Positions 1 to 9,404 of a stretch of DNA of 64,000 nucleotides are shown here, piece after piece. The notes beneath the pieces were generated by a model. That model was not told where the DNA came from. It ran no database searches and saw nothing but the letters and a program-made list of their open reading frames with translations. Within the stretch, counting starts at the first letter, position 1, and every line of letters begins with the position of its first letter. The position numbers and the translations under genes are program-made. The stretch covers positions 62,001-126,000 of the forward strand of contig NZ_JACHZB010000006.1 in NCBI RefSeq assembly GCF_014193255.1. Reading direction: 5' to 3'. This DNA comes from Rhizobium sp. BK196. GTDB lineage: Bacteria > Pseudomonadota > Alphaproteobacteria > Rhizobiales > Rhizobiaceae.

Positions 1-1
1 C

Positions 2-193
2 CGGTTCCGCCACGTCTTAAGCAACGAGACCGCCGAGCTTTTCACTGACGGAAGTACGCCTCGGGTTGTTGAAACTGTCCCGGGCTGGGCACATGACATT
101 ACGAATGTCGGCAAGGACACGATGATCGTCCTGTTGTGGGCGAACGAAACCTTTGATCCGCAAAAGCCAGATACAATCGTCAAGCAGGTCTGA
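2..193 (+). CDS. fnlB: FnlB/WbjC/CapF-type UDP-sugar reductase, C-terminal end (5' end outside window)
   Basis: An open frame enters from the window edge and ends at the TGA at 191-193. The 63 visible residues form the end of a cupin domain (FRHVLSNETAEL, then VETVPGWAHDITNVG), typical of the C-terminal half of FnlB/WbjC/CapF. That enzyme makes the deoxy-talose intermediate on the way to UDP-N-acetyl-L-fucosamine. The next gene starts one base after the stop, and the order fnlB-fnlC-wbuB matches known FucNAc clusters of O-antigen loci. Only the tail is visible, so activity cannot be judged. Confidence 0.75.
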   Translation, partial: RFRHVLSNETAELFTDGSTPRVVETVPGWAHDITNVGKDTMIVLLWANETFDPQKPDTIVKQV

Positions 194-194
194 G

Positions 195-1334
195 ATGCCC
201 GTGAAGAAATTGAGAATCGTTACGGTTGTAGGGACGCGACCCGAAATCATCCGGTTGTCGCGCGTCATCGCCAAGTTGGACGAGTACTGTGATCATGTAC
301 TCGTGCATACTGGGCAGAACTACGACTACGAACTCAACGAGATATTCTTTAACGATCTTGGGGTTCGCAAGCCGGACCATTTCCTTAACGCCGCCGGAAA
401 GAATGCGGCCGAGACCATCGGAAAGATCATCGCTGCCTGCGATGATGTGCTGGACCTTGTCCAGCCCGAAGCTCTGTTGGTTTTAGGGGATACCAATAGT
501 TGTCTGTCGGTGATTGCTGCAAAAAGGCGAAAGATCCCGATTTTCCATATGGAGGCCGGGAATCGATGCTTCGATCAGCGCGTACCCGAGGAGATCAACC
601 GCAAGATTGTCGATCATACCGCCGATATCAATCTGACCTATTCAACTATCGCGCGCGAATACCTGCTGCGCGAGGGCCTGCTGCCCGACCGTGTGATAAA
701 GACGGGGAGCCCGATGTATGAAGTTCTCAATCATTACATGCCTTCAATTGAAAAATCTGATGTCTTGAGCCGGTTTGGATTGGAGCCGCGGGGATATTTT
801 GTGGTGAGCTCTCACAGAGAGGAAAATATTGAGCCCGAAGTCAGTTTTAAAAAACTGGTTGAGGTGTTGAATGCAGTCGCGGAACGCTATGCCATACCGT
901 TGATCGTCTCCGCCCATCCACGAACGCGAAAGCGCATCGACGCGGCCGGACTCCCGTTTCACCCTCTGATCAATATATCAAAGCCACTCGGCTTTTTTGA
1001 CTACGTCAACCTTCAGCAGAATGCGCGCGTCGTATTGTCTGATAGCGGCACGATCAGTGAAGAGGCATCAATTCTCAATTTTCCTGCGTTGAATATTCGC
1101 GAGGCGCATGAGCGGCCTGAAGGAATGGAGGAGACCGCCGTAGTTATGACGGGGCTGTCGCAAAATCGAATTCTGCAGGCGCTCGATGTGGTTGAAGCAC
1201 AGCACTCGTCGACAGGTCGGTCGTTTAGACTTGTGTCTGACTACAGCATGCCAAATGTCGCCGACAAGGTTGTCAGGATCATTTATAGCTATACGGATTA
1301 CGTGAATCGCGTCGTCTGGCGTACGGCTGAGTAG
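195..1334 (+). CDS. fnlC: UDP-FucNAc-forming 2-epimerase (FnlC/WbjD, WecB superfamily)
   Basis: 379 residues. The non-hydrolysing UDP-sugar 2-epimerase fold shows as VVGTRPEIIRLS at the N-terminus, GDTNSC and HMEAGNRCFD in the middle, and SSHREENI near residue 215. The AGNRCFDQRVPEEINRK stretch is characteristic of the FnlC/WbjD branch rather than plain WecB. It should perform the last step to UDP-N-acetyl-L-fucosamine in the cytoplasm. An upstream ATG at 153 lies inside fnlB; ATG 195 was chosen because it follows the fnlB stop by one base, as expected for coupled genes. The next gene follows after 11 bases. Confidence 0.85.
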   Translation: MPVKKLRIVTVVGTRPEIIRLSRVIAKLDEYCDHVLVHTGQNYDYELNEIFFNDLGVRKPDHFLNAAGKNAAETIGKIIAACDDVLDLVQPEALLVLGDTNSCLSVIAAKRRKIPIFHMEAGNRCFDQRVPEEINRKIVDHTADINLTYSTIAREYLLREGLLPDRVIKTGSPMYEVLNHYMPSIEKSDVLSRFGLEPRGYFVVSSHREENIEPEVSFKKLVEVLNAVAERYAIPLIVSAHPRTRKRIDAAGLPFHPLINISKPLGFFDYVNLQQNARVVLSDSGTISEEASILNFPALNIREAHERPEGMEETAVVMTGLSQNRILQALDVVEAQHSSTGRSFRLVSDYSMPNVADKVVRIIYSYTDYVNRVVWRTAE

Positions 1335-1345
1335 CCGGGACCGCT

Positions 1346-2581
1346 GTGAAGATCCTCGTCGTCACACAGTATTTCTGGCCGGAAGGGTTTAGGATCAACG
1401 ATCTTGTGACTGGCCTCGTTGATCGCGGGCATGAGGTCACGGTGCTGACTGGAAAGCCCAATTATCCCTCCGGCAAAACCTTTCCAGAATATCTGCAGGA
1501 TCCTTCCGCATTCGCCAGCTATAACGGGATTCCGGTTGTCAGGGTGCCTATGTTAGCAAGGGGCGCGAGGGCGATCACTTTGTTATTGAATTATGCAAGC
1601 TTCGCGCTTTGTGGCTCGCTTTTGGGCGCGTTCAAGCTGCGGGGGAGGAAGTTTGAGGCAATATTCGTCTTCGAACCCTCGCCTATTTCTGTTGGCTTTC
1701 CCGCAATAGTTCTGCGGTGGTTGAAAAAAGCACCAGTTGCTTTTTGGGTATTGGATTTGTGGCCCGAGAGCCTGGAGGCGACCGGCATCGTTCGCTCTAA
1801 ATTCATTCTGAAGCAAGTCGGGAAGATCGTCAAATTCATCTATGACCGTTGCGATTTGATACTTGCACAATCACGTAGCTTCATCCCCGAAATCTCGCGC
1901 TTCGGTCAATTGCCAGACAAAATAACCTATTTTCCAAGCTGGGCCGATAAAGTTGACCGCAATATTGAGGAGGAGCCAGCTTCCGAAATTCCTGCGGATA
2001 GAGAAAAATTCTCCATTGTCTTCACTGGGAACATTGGGGAAGCTCAAGATTTCGGCGCCGTTCTCGATGCTGCCGAATCGTTGAAACATAACAAGGCGGT
2101 TCGCTGGATCATTGTCGGTGACGGAAGGATGGCTTCTTGGGTCCGCGAGGAAGTAGATCGTCGCCAATTACAAGATTCCGTTCTGCTTCCGGGTCGTTTT
2201 CCGCTTGAGCGGATGCGATCCTTTTACATGCACGCCGATGCATTGCTCGTTTCGTTGAAGGCAGAGCCGATTTTCGCGATGACTATTCCCGGAAAAATGC
2301 AATCGTATCTTGCCGAAGGGCTACCCATCCTTGCCATGCTAAATGGTGAGGGCGCGGATGTCCTAAGCCGCGCCGGTGCTGGACTCGCTTCTCCCGCGGG
2401 CAACGGGGCAGCCTTAGCTGAGTCTGTGCTCAAGATGATGAGCATGAGTAATCACGATCGGTCTCAGATGGGTCGCAATGGACTTATGCTCAGCGAAAAG
2501 GATTTCAACAGGGATAGTCGTATCGACGAGTTAAGCGCTCTCTTGGAGAGTCTACGCTTTGCTCAGCACACCATGCATTGA
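1346..2581 (+). CDS. wbuB: WbuB-like family 4 glycosyltransferase (putative FucNAc transferase)
   Basis: 411 residues starting at GTG 1346. The N-terminus, KILVVTQYFWPEGFRIND, is the usual opening of WbuB proteins. A GT-B fold follows, with the nucleotide-sugar domain around residues 220-380 (FTGNIGEAQDFG, VGDGRM, then EGLPILA). WbuB is thought to add L-FucNAc to a lipid-linked oligosaccharide in O-antigen or capsule assembly at the inner face of the membrane. Its place right after fnlC supports FucNAc as donor. Donor and acceptor are inferred from context. Confidence 0.8.
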   Translation: MKILVVTQYFWPEGFRINDLVTGLVDRGHEVTVLTGKPNYPSGKTFPEYLQDPSAFASYNGIPVVRVPMLARGARAITLLLNYASFALCGSLLGAFKLRGRKFEAIFVFEPSPISVGFPAIVLRWLKKAPVAFWVLDLWPESLEATGIVRSKFILKQVGKIVKFIYDRCDLILAQSRSFIPEISRFGQLPDKITYFPSWADKVDRNIEEEPASEIPADREKFSIVFTGNIGEAQDFGAVLDAAESLKHNKAVRWIIVGDGRMASWVREEVDRRQLQDSVLLPGRFPLERMRSFYMHADALLVSLKAEPIFAMTIPGKMQSYLAEGLPILAMLNGEGADVLSRAGAGLASPAGNGAALAESVLKMMSMSNHDRSQMGRNGLMLSEKDFNRDSRIDELSALLESLRFAQHTMH

Positions 2582-2771
2582 ATAGCTCATCACGGCCGCC
2601 GACGTCGGCAAAAAAAACTCGCCGAAGCGGGCTAGTCTCTGGGGGAATTAACAGGGAGTGGATCGCACGCCCCGGCCGGGGCGAGCAGTATGCGAAATAC
2701 ATTGCCGCGTGATCCTTGCTCTCAACTTCGACACGCAGGCAAGGTTCCGAGGAGTTCAGTGATGTCTCCGT

Positions 2772-2942
2772 TTAAGGCGATTCAGAAGATGTATCGAGGG
2801 CAGGCACCACGTTAACGAGCCGGCCTGTTTTTGGCGCGTGAATTTCGGGCCACTGAATTGGTTCGCCTATGTCGGCGGTGAATGCTAGCATGAGGCTGAC
2901 AACGCAGGCACCTACGACAGCGATAGCAGAGATGCGAATCAT
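2772..2942 (-). CDS. small putative exported protein, 56 aa
   Basis: A short frame runs from ATG 2942 to the TAA at 2774-2772. It lies 13 bases downstream of the polymerase-like gene on the same strand. The first 20 residues (MIRISAIAVVGACVVSLMLA) form a hydrophobic signal or anchor; the rest is hydrophilic (IQWPEIHAPKTGRLVN). Position and signal sequence argue for a real gene in the same transcript, possibly a periplasmic accessory of polysaccharide assembly. I recognise no family, and short frames arise by chance, so this is tentative. Confidence 0.4.
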   Translation of the reverse strand: MIRISAIAVVGACVVSLMLAFTADIGEPIQWPEIHAPKTGRLVNVVPALDTSSESP

Positions 2943-2955
2943 AATCGTCTGCCGG

Positions 2956-4671
2956 CTATGTTTCCGTTTTGTATAGGCGTTGTTCCTCGTCTCTGCATGC
3001 TTTGCTGCATGAGAAGACTTGAGACCCGTTACCGATGAAAAGGAATGCGAGGGCGAACATGCCGTTGCTGGGGTGGAAGATACTGCCCCAACTCATCATT
3101 AGCCACACCATTACGGACAGGACTGCCACACCCCAAATGTCGTTCTCTTTGGCGTGGCTATAGCACCGCTCGATCAAGAATATGATGATCCCGAAAGCGG
3201 GGATGCCGTATGTCGCCACCATGCGGGTGAGGAATGAGACGGAGTCCGACCGAATCTGTCCTGCGTTGATAATATTCTTGAGCGCGCTAACCGCTAATTC
3301 ACTGCCTTGACCCATAAGGTAAGGGCTGCTCCAGAACAGTTTCAGATGCTCGTTCCATAGCCATGGACGGTACATCTGGCGATATATATCCGCGACAGAC
3401 ATGCTGGCCTGTCCGCGAAGAAACATTCGGGACACGATGCTCCAGTCTTGCAGCGCATATAAGAGGATTGGCGATAAGGCAACCAGGATGGTAATTCCTA
3501 TGGTCATAAAAAGCGCAACAGCAACTCTGAGGCGCGGGCGCCGCGGCAATAGGCTCATTATTTCTATTGTTGCGGAGAATAGTGCAAAACTTACGAAAAC
3601 AGCTCGAACGAATGACAATGTCGCGAAGTAAAGTGCGGATGCCGCCGTCACGATCTCCAACGGGTTTGGACGGAAGCGTCTGACAATCACCAGGAGGATC
3701 ATGAGCGAGAATATTCCAGATGTGGCGATGTTTGGAGTGGCCGAGATGCGCCACGGCTGGAATGCGACTGCAGTTTGATTCGGTAAAATACCCCACGCGT
3801 TGATGTTTAACCCATCTCGATCTTGTTCGGGCAAAGCAAGTTCAACGCTACTCTCTTTGGCAGCTTCCGGGGGATCTAGTGGCTGCATCAGCCACGGGTG
3901 ATCCTCATAGGAAGGCTGCATCAGAAAGGAGATGCAGCCGGCGCCGTAGAATATCAAGGCCAGAGAGAGAAGCGCTCGGGCGCTGATTCTCACCTCATCT
4001 CGGTACGCCCATCCAGCGACCCACACGATCAGAAAGATAGGTGGGACGGCTCCAAAATCCCGCTGGATCATTAACCAGACGGCGCTGACAATTCCGAAAA
4101 AGGCTATTGGCCGCGCCTTCCCGAAAAGCAGGTTCTCGAGTGTCTGCCTGAAGCGAAGCAACGGCATCAAAAGACTGGGACAAACAACTAGCCAATAGAC
4201 AACATCGCCGCGCGAGATGATTTGTTCCTGCCCAATGAAGATAGCCATGGATAGGGAGATCGCGATGAAGGCAAGAACGTCTCCGCCTTGCTTGTACCAA
4301 GTCCAGACGCCGATCGCTGGACGAGGAAGATAAATTGCTAGATCGGCCACGGTGTCTCCCAAAGGTGCATAAAAAATTGCATTCAGCTGTGCTCGACGAA
4401 CGCCACTGTACGTTGTTATCGCAAATGCTAACTCTCGCTGCAAGCGTGACATTAGATACCGCTTAAGCGAAGCCCTCGGGAGAACTTCGCAGCGATATCT
4501 CAACTCGACGGTGGACGGAGAAAAACACCACGGGTTGAAAAGCTGGCTACGGACAGATCTGAGGGGGCGGGTGGGGATTCTGCCGGCAGTAGAGGATGGG
4601 CCAGACCCCTTGCCGTACAATCCAATTTTCAAACGGCGAAACCTCGACAATGCTCCGGCCATTTCTCGCAA
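2956..4671 (-). CDS. O-antigen polymerase/ligase-like integral membrane protein (Wzy-like)
   Basis: 571 residues if read from ATG 4671. There are about ten hydrophobic segments from roughly residue 110 onwards and a large periplasmic loop around residues 265-325 before more helices. Topology, length and placement next to fnlC-wbuB fit the Wzy/WaaL O-antigen polymerase or ligase group, which joins polysaccharide units on the periplasmic side. The first ~73 residues are arginine/proline rich and not membrane-like, so ATG 4452 (MSRLQRELAF) is an equally good start. Wzy proteins are very divergent and no conserved motif proves the assignment. Confidence 0.55.
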   Translation of the reverse strand: MREMAGALSRFRRLKIGLYGKGSGPSSTAGRIPTRPLRSVRSQLFNPWCFSPSTVELRYRCEVLPRASLKRYLMSRLQRELAFAITTYSGVRRAQLNAIFYAPLGDTVADLAIYLPRPAIGVWTWYKQGGDVLAFIAISLSMAIFIGQEQIISRGDVVYWLVVCPSLLMPLLRFRQTLENLLFGKARPIAFFGIVSAVWLMIQRDFGAVPPIFLIVWVAGWAYRDEVRISARALLSLALIFYGAGCISFLMQPSYEDHPWLMQPLDPPEAAKESSVELALPEQDRDGLNINAWGILPNQTAVAFQPWRISATPNIATSGIFSLMILLVIVRRFRPNPLEIVTAASALYFATLSFVRAVFVSFALFSATIEIMSLLPRRPRLRVAVALFMTIGITILVALSPILLYALQDWSIVSRMFLRGQASMSVADIYRQMYRPWLWNEHLKLFWSSPYLMGQGSELAVSALKNIINAGQIRSDSVSFLTRMVATYGIPAFGIIIFLIERCYSHAKENDIWGVAVLSVMVWLMMSWGSIFHPSNGMFALAFLFIGNGSQVFSCSKACRDEEQRLYKTET

Positions 4672-5129
4672 TCATCCGGATCGTTCGTTGTGCGAGCTTT
4701 TCTTTCAGCATGTCGGGTGAGTGCGCCGGTGAAACTGCATGGCATTGAAAGGGCAGGAACAAGGATTGCAGACGACTTGGGCAACAACAATGATGCCCAC
4801 CGTGTCTATCCGTTTTCGAGCAGATTAAGACGCTTCGCCTCGGTTGATAGGAGCGGAGCCACATCGCCTAACAGATCGTCAAACATTCTCGTTGGCAGCG
4901 CGCGCGACCTCCGGTAATTTGATGGCGGAAGTATTTTTGCTTGCGACAGAATTTCAACGCCGTTTCGGAGACCAGCCGAGGCGGCGTTTCTGTCTTTGCC
5001 ATTGAGCGGTGCGAGCACATGGCGCAAGAGCCGTTCGATGGGAGAAAACGACGGTACCATGCGCTCGAAGAACTCGTTTAAACCATTTAGGTGAGTCGAT
5101 GGCTTGACCGCGGCTGCTCTCGGCGCCGC
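4672..5129. other. degenerate region between polymerase gene and IS cluster
   Basis: About 460 bases without a convincing intact gene. On the minus strand, residues read from 4711 downward (MLKEKLAQRTIRMIARNG) look like the start of a polysaccharide-locus methyltransferase or transferase, and 5060-4806 gives another short protein-like stretch (PPSNYRRSRALPTRMFDDLL). Neither continues into a recognisable domain. They are probably decayed gene ends at the edge of the IS graveyard. Confidence 0.3.
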
Positions 5130-5345
5130 TCATCCGGGTATCGATGTAAGACATTGGCTTTGGACTTCAGCCACGGTAGGTGCGGCAGGCGTGACGGGGG
5201 CTTCGGCGTGAATAAGGAGGATCTTCCCGTCCTTTGTCACTTCCGTCCGGAGAATGGCAAGCCCAACGTTGCGGGCGCCCTTCACCGCACGTTCAAGGTC
5301 GGCAACTTTGAAGCTTGCTGCTGTTCTGTAAGACCGTATGTCCGT
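5130..5345 (-). pseudogene. fragment of a small protein of the type found beside rhizobial phage integrases
   Basis: The minus strand reads SFKVADLERAVKGARNVGLA followed by KDGKILLIHAEAPVTP. This resembles short proteins that sit beside tyrosine recombinases in rhizobial genomes. No plausible ATG with a ribosome site precedes the conserved part, and the upstream side runs into the left end of the IS110 copy. It was probably cut by that insertion. A recombinase stub survives at 8869-9078 in the same orientation. The family link is from memory of similar sequences, not from a search. Confidence 0.4.
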
Positions 5346-5349
5346 CTTC

Positions 5350-6790
5350 GTGCCTGAGGTGGCTCGCCCTACACTGCTCTTCCGAGGGTTGCTCGGACAG
5401 GCCGAGCCGCTCCTCATCACAGGAGGACGAGCCGTGGCAGATTATAGAGAGGCCTTTATAGGAATCGATGTCGTCAAGCTGAAGGACGCGGTCGCTGTCG
5501 CTGAATCCGGCCGGGAGGGAGAGTCCGCTTTTGGGGTGAGGTTAATGCATCGGATGTCAGCATGCGCCGCATCATCCAGCGGATAGCCGCAAAGTTTGCC
5601 CGCGTGCATTTCTGCTATGAGGCCGGCCCGACCGGCTACCGCCTGCATCGATTGATACGATCGCTTGGCCATGAATGTGTGGTGGTCGCTCCATCATTGA
5701 TCCCCAGGAAGCCAGGCGACAGAGTAAAGACCAATCGTCGAGATGCCGCGCTCGCCCGGCTATTGAGGGCCGGCGAGCTCACGGCAGTGTGGGTTCCTGA
5801 TGAGGGCCATGAGGCGATGCGTGACCTCGTTCGCGCTCGAGCTGCTGCTGTCGAGACGTTGCGGGTTCACCGACAACAGATCAGTGCCTTCATGCTCAAA
5901 CACAGTCGCATCTATCTACGCAAGAAGGGCTGGAGGATGCGATACCTGCGCTGGCTGCAGGAGCAACAGTTCGATCATCCGGCGCATCAGATTGCGTTGC
6001 AGGAAATGGTCGAGGCGGTGCGCATCTCGAAAGAGCGCGTCGAACGACTGGAGAAGGTGATCGAGGAGTTCGTCCCAACCTGGTCGCTGGCGCCGGTCAT
6101 CCGAGCGCTTTAGACGCTCAAAGGCGTTGATCTGATCGTCGCCGGTACATTCGATTTGAGAGCCCTCGCCAACTGATGGGCTATCTCGGCCTGGTCCCTG
6201 GTGAGCGATCAACGGGTGATACGGTCAGACGGGGTGCGATCACCAAGGCCGGCAACGGACGGGTTCGGCACATGCTGGTCGAGAGCGCATGGACTTACCG
6301 CTACCCGTTGAAAGTCGGCACGAGAAAGCTCTACCTCATGGAGCAAGCCCCATCGAAAGTTCGAGAGATTGCATGGAAGGCTCAGAGCCGGCTGACATCT
6401 CGATATCGAATGCTCGCCACTCGGGGAAAGCGAACGACCGTGGTTTGCACCGCCATTGCCCGTGAGCTGACCGGCTTCATGTGGGCTGTTGCAAGGGAGG
6501 CGCAGGCGATCAAATCATAAGTCGCCGAAGCGAACTCGCACCTCGCGCATGGGCGGAGGCGGGACAACGGCAGGGGAACACCCGTCAGACGCTTTGTGGC
6601 CGGCAATTGACCGACGCCCGTAGTAAGATCGGAACAGGCCCAGACGCACAATCGGGAATGCGGTAGCCAACCCGCGCATCAGAGCTTGATCACCGACGTC
6701 CTTCAGTTCCGCCTCCACCCATACGCGATCATCATCATGAACAGCAGTTCGTTTGGACGGTCGGTTCCGGTCGAGTGCTGGACCGGAACC
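5350..6790 (+). mobile_element. IS110-family element, degenerate copy
   Basis: The element encloses a broken IS110 transposase with its noncoding flanks. IS110 elements lack clear terminal inverted repeats, so both ends are approximate. The left end is set just before the run leading to the transposase ribosome site (AGGAGG at 5421), and the right end where the next IS110 remnant starts. About 270 bases after the transposase (6521-6790) contain no gene and are probably the 3' noncoding part of the element. Confidence 0.6.
5434..6520 (+). pseudogene. IS110-family transposase, inactivated by frameshifts and a nonsense codon
   Basis: Starts at GTG 5434 after AGGAGG. The RuvC-like DEDD domain begins with FIGIDVVKLK. 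The frame is lost near 5530, where one T seems missing, and continues in another frame from about 5533 (MRRIIQRIAAKFARVHFCYE) to an amber codon at 6111-6113 where the family has glutamine. Another frame change, and probably lost sequence, follows before the C-terminal Tnp20 part at 6176-6520 (MGYLGLVPGERSTGDTVRRG). These lesions make an active enzyme very unlikely. Confidence 0.85.
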
Positions 6791-6798
6791 AGCCCCAA

Positions 6799-7539
6799 CT
6801 AGGCCGTAAAGTCACGACCGCGTTTGAACGTCTCCATTGGTGGAGCGAAGGCCTCAACCGCCATCGCGGTTATCGGTCCTATACCTGGCATGGTCTGAAG
6901 GCGACGTGTTTCCACCCCGCGTTGGGCCTCGCTACGAAGCACCTTCTCAATATCTGTGATCTTTCGGCTCAATTGCTCGATTTGCTCAAGATAGAGGTTG
7001 CCGATGTCACGCACCAAACCGGGTAGCGATTGACTGGCGTCAGCGATTGCGACGGCCAACGTCCTCAAGTGTGTTGGACCCTGCGGCGCAACAACACCGT
7101 GCTCGGCAAGATGCCCACGCAAAGCATTGATCAGTTGTCTGCGCTGCCTGACAAGAAGATCACGCGTGCGGAAGACCGCTGACCTGGCTTGTTGCTCCTC
7201 GGTTTTGACGGTAACGAAGCGCATGGTGGGCCGAGATGCGGCCTCAGCGATAGCCTCCGCATCGGCCGTGTCGTCCTTTTGGCGCTTTACATATGGCTTG
7301 ACGTAGGTCGGAGGGATCAGCCGCACGTCATGGCCGAGACCACCGATGGCACGACCCCAATCGTGTGCGCTCGCACAAGCTTCCATTGCAACTATGCAGC
7401 TCGGTTGGGTGGAGAGAAACGGAAGAAGCTGAGCCCGCGTCAATCTCTTCCGGAATGCGACACCGCCGTCGGCGCGAGCGCCATAGGCATGGAAGACGCG
7501 CTTCGCCAAATCGATACCAATGATGGTGACGTTGTCCAT
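6799..7539 (-). pseudogene. second IS110-family transposase, C-terminally truncated
   Basis: Begins at ATG 7539 (MDNVTIIGIDLAKRVFHAYG) with the DEDD-type N-terminal domain, a coiled-coil middle and the start of the C-terminal transposase_20 domain (MPGIGPITAMAVEAFAPP). It stops at GRDFTA, where family members continue with the catalytic serine region. The reading frame ends at the junction with the first IS110 copy, so the C-terminal third is gone. It belongs to a different IS110 subgroup from the neighbouring copy and lies in the opposite orientation. Confidence 0.85.
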
Positions 7540-7589
7540 ATCAATCCTCCGAGTGTGACATTGCCAATCTGCGACAGAGGCGGGAGGGG

Positions 7590-8863
7590 CATCCACTCCA
7601 TCAATTTCTGAGAGAGTGGAGCCGATATGAGCAAGACAACGAACAAATTTTCACCTGAAGTCCGCGGCCGAGCAGTGCGGATGGTTTTGGATCACCAAGG
7701 CGAATATTCCTCGCGATGGGCAGCGGCTTCCTCGATCGCCGCCAGATCGGCTGCACGGCGCAGACGCTCTGCGGAAGTGGACGATGGTTCCCGACCTGGA
7801 CTCCCAAGCGAAGTGGCCGAGAAGATGAAGGCTCTGGAGCGGGAGAACCGCGAGCGTCGGCAGGCCAATGAGATACTGCGCAAAGCTTTCGCTATTTCGC
7901 GATGGCGGAGCTCGACCGCCCCTTGAAGCGATGATCTCCTTCATCGACGAACACCGGTCGGTATGCGGGGCCGAGCCGATCTGCAGGTTGCTGCCGATTG
8001 CCCCGTCAACCCACTACGAGAACGTTGCCAAACGCCTGGACGCAGACCGGTTGTCGGTCCGCGCCCGTCGTGACATCGCTATGAAGATCGAGATACGCCG
8101 GGTGTTCAATGAGAACTTCCAGGACTATGGCGTGCGCAAGGTCTGGCGACAGTTGCAACGAGAGGGCTTCGACATCGCCCGCTGCACCGTCGCTCGGCTT
8201 ATGGGGGCAAGGGGTCTTCAGGGCATCATTCGGGGCAAGCCGATCCGCACGACGATCAGCGACAAGGCCGCTCCATGCCCGCTCGACCGCGTGAACCGGC
8301 AGTTCTTTGCTCCCGCGCCGAACATGCTGTGGCTTTCCGATTTCACCTATGTGGCGACCTGGCAGGGCTTCGTCTACGTGGCCTTCGTCATCGATGCCTT
8401 TGCACGCCGTATTGTCGGTTGGCGGGCAAGCCGGACCGCTCATGCGGGTTTCGTCCTCGACGCTTTGGATCAGGCGCTTCATGAGCGGCGTCCCGTTCAT
8501 GGCGGTGGCCTCGTCCATCACAGCGATCGCGGTGTCCAATACGTGTCGATCAAATATTCGGAGCGACTGGCCGAGGCGGGAATTGAGCCATCCGGGCGAC
8601 AGCGACGACAACGCTCTCGCTGAGACCATCAACGGCATCTACAAGGCCGAGGTCATTCACCGGCGCGGACCATGGCGCAGCTTCGAAGCGGTGGAATTCG
8701 CTACTCTCGAATGGGTGGACTGGTTCAACCATCGGCGGCTTCTGGAGCCCATCGGAAACATCCCGCCAGCCGAAACCGAGGAGCATTATTACGCCATGCT
8801 GGACGAACCAGCATGGCAGCATAACTTAAACCAAACAGCCTCCCGCAAACCCGGCGCGGTTCA
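7590..8863 (+). mobile_element. IS3-family element, degenerate copy
   Basis: Contains orfA and orfB of an IS3-type element. The right end is placed at 8863, after the run CCCGGCGCGGTTCA, which reads as a terminal inverted repeat starting TGAACCGC on the other strand. No good matching left repeat was seen near 7590, so the left side may have been trimmed when the IS110 remnant was joined. The right end directly abuts a recombinase gene fragment, suggesting that this element interrupted that gene. Confidence 0.65.
7627..8822 (+). pseudogene. IS3-family transposase orfA/orfB, frameshifted
   Basis: OrfA starts at ATG 7627 (MSKTTNKFSPEVRGRAVRMV) with the helix-turn-helix region, loses its frame near 7740 and recovers the leucine-zipper part (ALERENRERRQANEILRKA). 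OrfB begins around 7868 by the usual overlap and carries the rve DDE integrase domain (MLWLSDFTYVATWQGF, HHSDRGVQYVS). At about 8590 roughly ten bases are missing, which shifts the frame. The last part, with the catalytic E region (NALAETINGIYKAEV, then FNHRRLLEPIG), is read in another frame up to about 8822. Confidence 0.85.
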
Positions 8864-8868
8864 GCCCG

Positions 8869-9078
8869 AAATTGGTTCTGGAGGGCTGTACGCAGATCCT
8901 GGTAATCCATGCTGTAGGCAATTCCGACATTATTATATTGTTCGCCTATGTGGATCATCAGCCGGGACAAGCGCAATGCTTTTCGTGGGTCGCGGGTCTG
9001 TAGCGACAGCTTGATGTCAGATAGTAGTTTCTGTGGATGAATTTCACGGGGAAGGGGCCAGCGCAGATAGAATACGCT
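8869..9078 (-). pseudogene. tyrosine recombinase (phage-type integrase) N-terminal remnant
   Basis: The minus strand from 9078 reads FYLRWPLPREIHP, then DIKLSLQTRDPRKALRLSRL and YSMDYQDLRTALQ. This is the N-terminal SAM-like arm-binding region of rhizobial site-specific integrases. No start codon is visible (a TGA lies at 9081-9079), and the frame loses similarity where the IS3 end begins. The catalytic domain is absent. It sits 92 bases from tRNA-Val, the usual target of such enzymes, so it is probably what remains of a tRNA-integrated island. Confidence 0.6.
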
Positions 9079-9169
9079 TCAGAATATAGGTGGGATTTTG
9101 CAAGCAAATGTCTCACTTGAATGGCTCACTGACCAAACTCAAGGTGCAAGACTTTGATTTTAAACGGAA

Positions 9170-9245
9170 TGGTGGGCGATGAGAGACTCGAACTCCCGAC
9201 ATCCTCGGTGTAAACGAGGCGCTCTACCAACTGAGCTAATCGCCC
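9170..9245 (-). tRNA. tRNA-Val, anticodon TAC
   Basis: On the minus strand the 76-base gene folds into a full cloverleaf. The acceptor stem GGGCGAT pairs with ATCGCCC, the D arm carries AGTTGGTA, and the anticodon stem CCTCG/CGAGG encloses TTTACAC with anticodon TAC. The T arm GGGAG-TTCGAGT-CTCTC is followed by discriminator A and an encoded CCA (9172-9170). It would read GUA valine codons. The recombinase stub next to it suggests that the 3' end served as an integration site. Confidence 0.95.
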
Positions 9246-9404
9246 TCGATGCTCTGTGTCATCGTTCGGTGCAGCGTCTCTAGCGATATTAAGAAAGAAC
9301 CGCAAGCCTCTTTTTGAGTTTCTGTGAAATTTGCTTTTGGGCGCCGCTCTTCCCCATGGACGGCATTCTCTGTAGAGGTGCGGTTGAAAAAAATCGGAGC
9401 GAAA

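Noticed and set aside
2598..2617. GCCGACGTCGGC palindrome followed by eight A residues, considered as terminator
   Set aside because: For the plus-strand gene the tract is A, not T, and for the minus strand the T-run would come before the stem; the palindrome has no loop.
6176..6520. Separate 114-codon frame that could be called a gene
   Set aside because: It is the C-terminal third of the broken IS110 transposase, not an independent gene.
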